Of a stretch of DNA of 64,000 bases, positions 59,620 through 64,000 are shown one piece after another. The DNA is taken from NCBI GenBank assembly GCA_029834535.1, contig JAQMWT010000370.1:62001-126000 (forward strand). Reading direction: 5' to 3'. A program made the translations under genes and the position numbers. The stretch comes from Chrysophaeum taylorii (lineage: Eukaryota; Sar; Pelagophyceae; Pelagomonadales; Pelagomonadaceae). Each line of letters begins with the position of its first letter. Position 1 is the stretch's first letter. The notes under the pieces were generated by a model. It had not been told where the DNA came from and made no database searches. It saw only the letters and a program-made list of their open reading frames with translations.

Positions 59620-60795
59620 ATGATGATGGTGGTGCTGGTTGGGGCAGTGGCTGCGGACCCCCACGTCGCCATGCGAAGCGCCCTCGCCAAAGTGGCGCGG
59701 TGCCAGTTCCGCGTGCGCGCCTGGGCGCCGTCGCTCGAAATCGTGTTTGCGAACAGAACGAGCAAGTACTTCGCCCCTCACAACGCCTCAGCCCTGAGGC
59801 AACGCGTCGTGTGCCGCCGCGGGAGCGGGAAAAAAAGTACGTCGCTCCTGATGGTGGCGAACGACCTCAAGTATCTGTTCCGATTTTGGCCGTACTTCCT
59901 CCAGAAAGTGATGTGGGCGGACGAGTCGAAGAACGTCGCGTCGTCCGTGTGGATCGGCGAGCTCCCGGAAGAGTTCGCGACGACCGTTGGGGACGAGTGC
60001 CGCGATTCCCCCGAACTCGCCGAGGGCTGGATGCACCACACCGGGCCATACCGGTCCTACTACGAGAGGTCGCGAGGGGCCGTGAACTCGAACCATCACG
60101 TGAGTGAGGCAACACATTTTTTTTGGAGGAATAAGGTTTTTTTTTTTGCATAGATCAAGACTCTGGCGGCCTACGCGATGCTGGATTACGGCGGAGTTTT
60201 TTACGCCGATCTCGACTACGTGGTTGTCGATTGGGGATGGCGCGCGGCCGCGACGGTCGCGAAGCTCGAAAATTCTGTCGTCGAGGTCCTGTTCAACAGC
60301 GCGTCGCCGATGTGGCATGTGAAGGGTCGCACCTTTTATGTCAAGGGTTGGTTGGGGAGGGAGTTCATGGCCACGTGGTTGTTTTACCGATGCGGTTTTA
60401 AGGACCAGTATTCGCTCTGGCACACGATCCTCGAACTCGCGGACCGGTTCGGATGTCTGAAGTACGATGGTGAGATCATGAACCACACCTACAAGGAGTT
60501 CAAGCATCTCCAGGACGTGCTTTACCACGACGTCTCCTGCGAAAACCGCAAAATCCGGTGCCCCGATTTTCACTTTTGCGACGACGACCTCCGCGTGGGG
60601 GCGGGCTTCGACCACCGAATGGTCGCTGCCACGGCGAACCGGACCTTGGAATATTACGACGGAGGGATCCGATACGGCCTAGTTGTGCCAGATCCATTCG
60701 GTGGTGGTGGTGGTGGTGGTGGTGGAAACGACGACGACGACGCCGACGCCGATTTTTTTCTCGCCAAATTCTTCCATAATTTTTATGATAACTAA
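59620..60795 (+). CDS. Spliced DxD glycosyltransferase (GT32-like)
   Basis: Two exons, 59620..60099 and 60154..60795, encode 373 residues. The N-terminus (MMMVVLVGAVAADP) is a short signal peptide. Immediately after the splice comes IKTLAAYAMLDYGGVFYADLDYVVV, split here as KTLAAYAMLDYGG and VFYADLDYVVV: the hallmark of DxD sugar transferases (Gly_transf_sug, GT32), where DLD binds metal and nucleotide sugar. Exon 1 ends shortly before this motif, so splicing joins donor and catalytic parts. Other features are NRTLEYYDGG and Cys pairs (CENRKIRCPDFHFC) suited to a luminal enzyme. A Gly8-Asp4 low-complexity stretch lies near the C-terminus. Its TAA stop overlaps the stop codon of the convergent YebC/TACO1 gene. 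Confidence 0.85.
60100..60153 (+). other. 54-nt GT-AG intron of glycosyltransferase
   Basis: Starts GTGAGT and ends T11-GCATAG, phase 0, with two T-runs. Splicing joins NSNHH to IKTLAAY and restores the catalytic motif; read-through meets a stop at its end. Confidence 0.93.
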
Positions 60796-61595
60796 GAGTG
60801 CAGTAGCATGTTGTGGTCGACGGAGTCGACGTCGTCGAGGGCCTCGAGGGCCTCGATGGCGGCGAGGTTTGCATCGGCGTCGGCGTCCGAGACCTCGACC
60901 GTCGTCGTCGCCACGTACGCGAGCTTCGCGTCCTCTACCGCGATCCCCGCGGTGGCGAGGGCGTTTTGCATCAACGAGAGCTCGGCCATCTGGGTCAAGA
61001 CGGCCATCCCATCCTCGACGAGATCAAAGTCGTCCGCCCCGGCGTCGACGGCGATCTCGAATACCGCGTCTTCGTCGGCGGCTTCTTCGACGTCTATTCT
61101 CCCTCGTCTCTCGAAGTTGAAGAGGACCGACCCGGGGGAGGCAACCTTGAGGTTGTTCTTCTTCATCACCGACTGGATCTGGGCGGCGGCGCGATTCGCG
61201 TTGTCGGAGAGGACGTTCACCACCACGCCCGCGCCGCCGCGACCGTACGCTTCGAACGTAGACTCGCGGAAGTCTCCAGCGTCCGCCGATGTGCCTGATT
61301 TGATAGCGCGGTCGATGTTCGCCGTCGGAACACCCTGCTGCTTGGCGTCGCGGATGATTTGGGCGAGCTGCGCGTTGGCGGTAACGTCGGGTCCGCCTTC
61401 CTTCACAGCTATGACAATCCGCTTCCCTGCCCTCGCATACAACTTGCACTTGGCGTTGTCGCTCTTCCCCTTGCGCGCCGCGTTCTTCGCGGCTCGCCGA
61501 CCCATCATCGTCATCGGTGCGCGAAACGCCATGGCGGCCGCCGCCACCACCACCAGCACGAGGAGGAGTTGTTGTTCAACCCGTCGCGTCATCAT
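60792..61595 (-). CDS. Plastid-targeted YebC/TACO1 protein
   Basis: A 267-residue member of the YebC/TACO1 family. Residues about 30-265 match the family: GRRAAKNAARKGKSDNAKCK, IVIAVKEGGPDVTANAQLAQ, then DAKQQGVPTANIDRAIKSGT, YGRGGAGVVVNVLSDNANRA, and a C-terminal LEALDDVDSVDHNM. YebC/TACO1 proteins help bacterial-type ribosomes through difficult stretches or act on translation in organelles. The N-terminus is bipartite: a signal peptide (LLLVLVVVAAAAMA) ending in AMAFRAP, the ASAFAP-type motif with the crucial Phe that directs proteins into stramenopile, haptophyte and cryptophyte plastids, followed by a basic stretch. So a plastid location is predicted. One typical block is altered: the usual GHSKW start of domain 1 is replaced, as in many organellar members. 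Confidence 0.88.
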   Translation of the reverse strand: MMTRRVEQQLLLVLVVVAAAAMAFRAPMTMMGRRAAKNAARKGKSDNAKCKLYARAGKRIVIAVKEGGPDVTANAQLAQIIRDAKQQGVPTANIDRAIKSGTSADAGDFRESTFEAYGRGGAGVVVNVLSDNANRAAAQIQSVMKKNNLKVASPGSVLFNFERRGRIDVEEAADEDAVFEIAVDAGADDFDLVEDGMAVLTQMAELSLMQNALATAGIAVEDAKLAYVATTTVEVSDADADANLAAIEALEALDDVDSVDHNMLLHS

Positions 61596-61797
61596 CCTCG
61601 GGGTCTCTTGATGGGGGGGCTAATCTACTTTTTACTAGACTTTGCTGCTCTTTACCACGCTCTAGGTCCCTTTTTTCAACTTTAAATCTTAGTTTTAAAG
61701 CTTAGTGGTCGGTCCGGTCGGTCGGTCGGTCGGACGGCGCACGATATTTTTGTAGCTAGAGATTCGATTCAATCAATCAATCAACAGGATATATAAT
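61596..61797. promoter_or_regulatory. Divergent region between YebC/TACO1 and coiled-coil gene
   Basis: About 200 bp with (CGGT)n at 61,710-61,735 and an AT-rich end (caacaggatatataat) just before the coiled-coil ATG. Similar pieces occur at 31,690-31,760 and 32,700-32,815, the latter right before the 3' end of SMC2, suggesting dispersal of an element. Confidence 0.4.
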
Positions 61798-63336
61798 ATG
61801 GAAGCGCGCGTTTTAGCGCTCGAAGCGGGGAGCGATAAGCTCGTCCGTGAGGTCCGGACGGCCTGGGTCTTGGAGCGGGCCTTCGAAAACCGCGTCAGGG
61901 TGCAGCTCGCCGACTGGGAGACCCACTTAGACTCCGCGGTCAAAGCAACGCAGCGCCAGGTCGAGGAAAATCGCCAAGCCACGGCTCAAGCCGCGAACCG
62001 CGAGACGCGGGACCACCTCGCGCGCCACAACCAAGATATCGAGCACCGGTTTGCGGCGATCCACGCCGAGACCTTGGAAGCGACGCGCCGCGTTGCTTTG
62101 GTCGAGGCGAAGAACGTCGAGCTCGACCGGAGGCTCTCGGAAGCGGAACGTCGGGCCGACGCCGCGGAGGACCGGTTCGGGGCTGCCCAGGCGGCCTTCG
62201 CGGCGAACACCGCAGCATCAAACGCTCGGACCGCCGCGTCTCTCGAAGCGCTCCGGGACACGACGCGCGAGGCCGTCGCGGCGGTCCGCGAGGACGGAAA
62301 AGACGCGACGACGGCTCAGGTCGCGGCGCTCGCTGCCAATTTTGACGTTTTCGAGCACAAGATTGTTGCGAGGCTCGAGGCTAGTCTCGAAGTTGTGGAA
62401 AAAAGGATGGGGTGCCTCGTAGAAGAAATGGTTGAACTTCGCTCGTCGACGTCGGCGACGGCCGACGCGACGAGCGACGTCCTGAGCGCGAAGCTCGAGA
62501 AGCGGCTTCGCGGCGTCGAATCTGTGGCCGCCGACCACCGAAGCACGGTCGAAAATGTTCTAAACGACCTCAAGGAGGACGCTGACCGCGAAAAGCAAAA
62601 GACCACCCGCCTCGGGGCAGATCTCCAAGCTGCGAAACGCGAGTTCGATCGTGATTTCGAGTTACAGACGAGCCAAGCCACGGCACGAGCTCGCAGCCTC
62701 GCTACCCGCATCGACGCGCTCTGCGGCCTTCAGGACCAACACGGTCGCACTATCGAAGATATCGTTCGATCGAAGGCAGACGTCGCGACCGTCCGAGTTA
62801 AAGCGGACGCCTCAGAAATCAACGGTCTCGCTCGCGCGACAGCGGTCGATACGCTTCGACAAACCGTAGACTCCGTCGCAAATGTCGTAGATGCCTTTGC
62901 CGAGCGCCTCGCCCAAACGGAAACGCAAGCAAGCCTTGCCGCGGCGACGGCCGCGAAGCTCGACACCCTCGTGCTCGAACTCAGGTCCTTAAACAACAAC
63001 AACAACAATAATAATAATAATAATAATAATAATCGCCGCCGCCGCGAGAGCATTCCAGCCCCCGAGCCGCGCCCGGACCCCGTCGTCCTCCTCCGAAGAT
63101 CCACCGCCGAGACTAACGAGGATCTTCTTGTGTCCGACGACGACGTCGTCGTCGTTCCTCCCGCGGTCAAGCTCTCGCTGCATCGCCAGAAGTGGCACTT
63201 TCCGAAAACTGGTAAAACAACTAAGTGTATCGACGACGAGGCACCCCGCCGCAAGCTCCCGCCACCCTGGCGTTCCTTCAATCACCCCATCGCCGGCGAC
63301 TCGCCCGCCTGGGCCGCCCTCCGAGCGCAGACCTAG
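61798..63336 (+). CDS. Coiled-coil protein with poly-Asn tract
   Basis: A 512-residue protein, nearly all alpha-helical coiled coil from residue 1 to about 395 (for example VEAKNVELDRRLSEAERRAD and LEVVEKRMGCLVEEMVELRS), rich in Ala, Glu, Arg and Thr. A 15-residue Asn run at about residues 400-415 is encoded by (AAC)n(AAT)n. The last 95 residues are basic and aromatic with an EPRPDPVVLLRRS stretch and WHFPKTGKTTKC, WRSFNHPIAGDSPAWAAL, which may fold. No family is recognised. Structural roles (cytoskeleton, basal body) are typical of such proteins but cannot be inferred here. Confidence 0.72.
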   Translation: MEARVLALEAGSDKLVREVRTAWVLERAFENRVRVQLADWETHLDSAVKATQRQVEENRQATAQAANRETRDHLARHNQDIEHRFAAIHAETLEATRRVALVEAKNVELDRRLSEAERRADAAEDRFGAAQAAFAANTAASNARTAASLEALRDTTREAVAAVREDGKDATTAQVAALAANFDVFEHKIVARLEASLEVVEKRMGCLVEEMVELRSSTSATADATSDVLSAKLEKRLRGVESVAADHRSTVENVLNDLKEDADREKQKTTRLGADLQAAKREFDRDFELQTSQATARARSLATRIDALCGLQDQHGRTIEDIVRSKADVATVRVKADASEINGLARATAVDTLRQTVDSVANVVDAFAERLAQTETQASLAAATAAKLDTLVLELRSLNNNNNNNNNNNNNNRRRRESIPAPEPRPDPVVLLRRSTAETNEDLLVSDDDVVVVPPAVKLSLHRQKWHFPKTGKTTKCIDDEAPRRKLPPPWRSFNHPIAGDSPAWAALRAQT

Positions 63337-64000
63337 GGGGATTTGGCGCATCTTTTTCGACGAAATCCAAAACTCATAATAATGCCGGTGATGACGTGCG
63401 ATGGACCACCAGTACTATGCGAACGTCACCTTTCTTGTCGTCTCGAGTTTTTGTTCCTAGCTCGAGTCGACAAAAAATTCCGGTAAGGCGCCGTCGCTGC
63501 CCACGAAGCGACGTCCAACGACGGCTTGCGCTCCATGATGATCACTTTGGCCGCGCGATTTTTTTTGTCTGTGTAATCTCGTGTTTTCGGCGTCTTTTGC
63601 CGCACGCGCTTGAATCGTCGGCGGTTTGCTTGAGCTCCGTTGCCGGAATGTACGGCGGCCCTAGGCGTCAGTCAGCGCCGCGTGAAACGACTCGAGACTG
63701 GTGGGAGTTTTCTCGAGACACCTCTCTACCTAGGGCCGTGCTACAATCGGGGGGGCTGCTAGGAAATGTACGCGTCATTCAGATCGATCTTGAACATCAT
63801 CGACTTGCCGAATGTCTTGACTGCCATTTAGCTCCCCAACTCTCCCAGCCAGATCTAGGCACCTCTCGACATGAAATCTTGAGAAGCAACTTTTGATTGA
63901 TCCCGCTCTTGATATCGAGAGCCGCCCAGACTCTGTCGGTACAATGTCCCGCGGAGTGGTTCGAGCGAGAAGACCTCATCGTTAGCAGCAATACAAGTCT
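63337..64000. other. Spacer with possible retroelement scrap at the window end
   Basis: 63,337-63,740 holds only short frames without domains. 63,745-63,870 is listed as a possible reverse-transcriptase remnant. No host gene recognised. Confidence 0.5.
63745..63870 (-). mobile_element. Possible retroelement reverse transcriptase scrap
   Basis: The minus strand encodes GKSMMFKIDLNDAYIS, resembling the KxDLxDAYxHIP motif of Ty3/gypsy and DIRS-type reverse transcriptases. It is short and broken; the remainder of any element would lie right of the window. Confidence 0.35.

Overview
The window looks like nuclear DNA of a GC-rich unicellular eukaryote, most likely an alga with a secondary plastid, and possibly a stramenopile of pelagophyte type. 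The evidence is eukaryote-only genes (condensin SMC2, eIF5A, SRP9, a Use1-type SNARE, Tom70-type TPR protein, HECT ligases, a MAP2K-like kinase), GT-AG introns of only 39 to 58 nt, Ty1/copia retrotransposon fossils, and a YebC/TACO1 protein whose N-terminus is a signal peptide followed by the AMAFRAP plastid-entry motif. A triose-phosphate-type translocator with a signal peptide fits this. The lineage is an inference; no rRNA or plastid sequence is present.

Layout: 0.5-6.1 kb holds a giant repeat-rich PH-domain protein (-). 6.1-8.2 kb is repeat-bearing spacer. 8.2-12.6 kb holds a SAM/STE-type kinase and a membrane-anchored RanBP2-finger/HECT ligase (both -). 12.6-15.4 kb is spacer with decayed coding-like pieces and a dispersed repeat. 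15.4-20.0 kb is a tight cluster: glycosyltransferase (+), DUF1664 protein (-), plastid-type sugar-phosphate translocator (-), C2 protein (+), multi-pass membrane protein (-). 20.0-24.7 kb is an AT-richer valley with a copia fossil. 24.7-28.8 kb is a second membrane-anchored HECT ligase with a huge Pro-Thr ectodomain (-). 29.2-30.1 kb is a divergent Use1/SRP9 pair. 32.8-36.0 kb is SMC2 (-). 36.8-38.9 kb holds a His-rich zinc-binding-like protein, a coiled-coil protein and eIF5A (+). 41.2-42.9 kb is a Tom70-like protein (-). 43.9-48.0 kb holds two paralogous DUF707-type glycosyltransferase-like genes (-). 48.0-57.3 kb is transposon country: a candidate DNA transposon with subterminal motif arrays, then an almost full-length but broken Ty1/copia element. 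58.2-63.3 kb is another compact cluster: acyltransferase-3 protein (+), spliced glycosyltransferase (+), plastid YebC/TACO1 (-), coiled-coil protein (+).

Genes sit in compact islands (stop codons overlapping, 30-49 bp divergent promoters, 40-118 bp between neighbours) separated by 2-9 kb repeat-rich valleys. Themes are the secretory pathway and cell surface (SRP9, Use1, four glycosyltransferase-like genes, AT3 acyltransferase) and protein quality control or signalling (two membrane HECT ligases, kinase, PH protein). The most unusual items are the two single-pass membrane HECT ligases 12 kb apart, the repeat array of the PH protein, the candidate transposon with inverted subterminal motif arrays, and a dispersed repeat with a (TTAG)n tail lying just upstream of one HECT gene. 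All start codons are given as ATG; where an open frame extended further only by a GTG or TTG, the first ATG was chosen.
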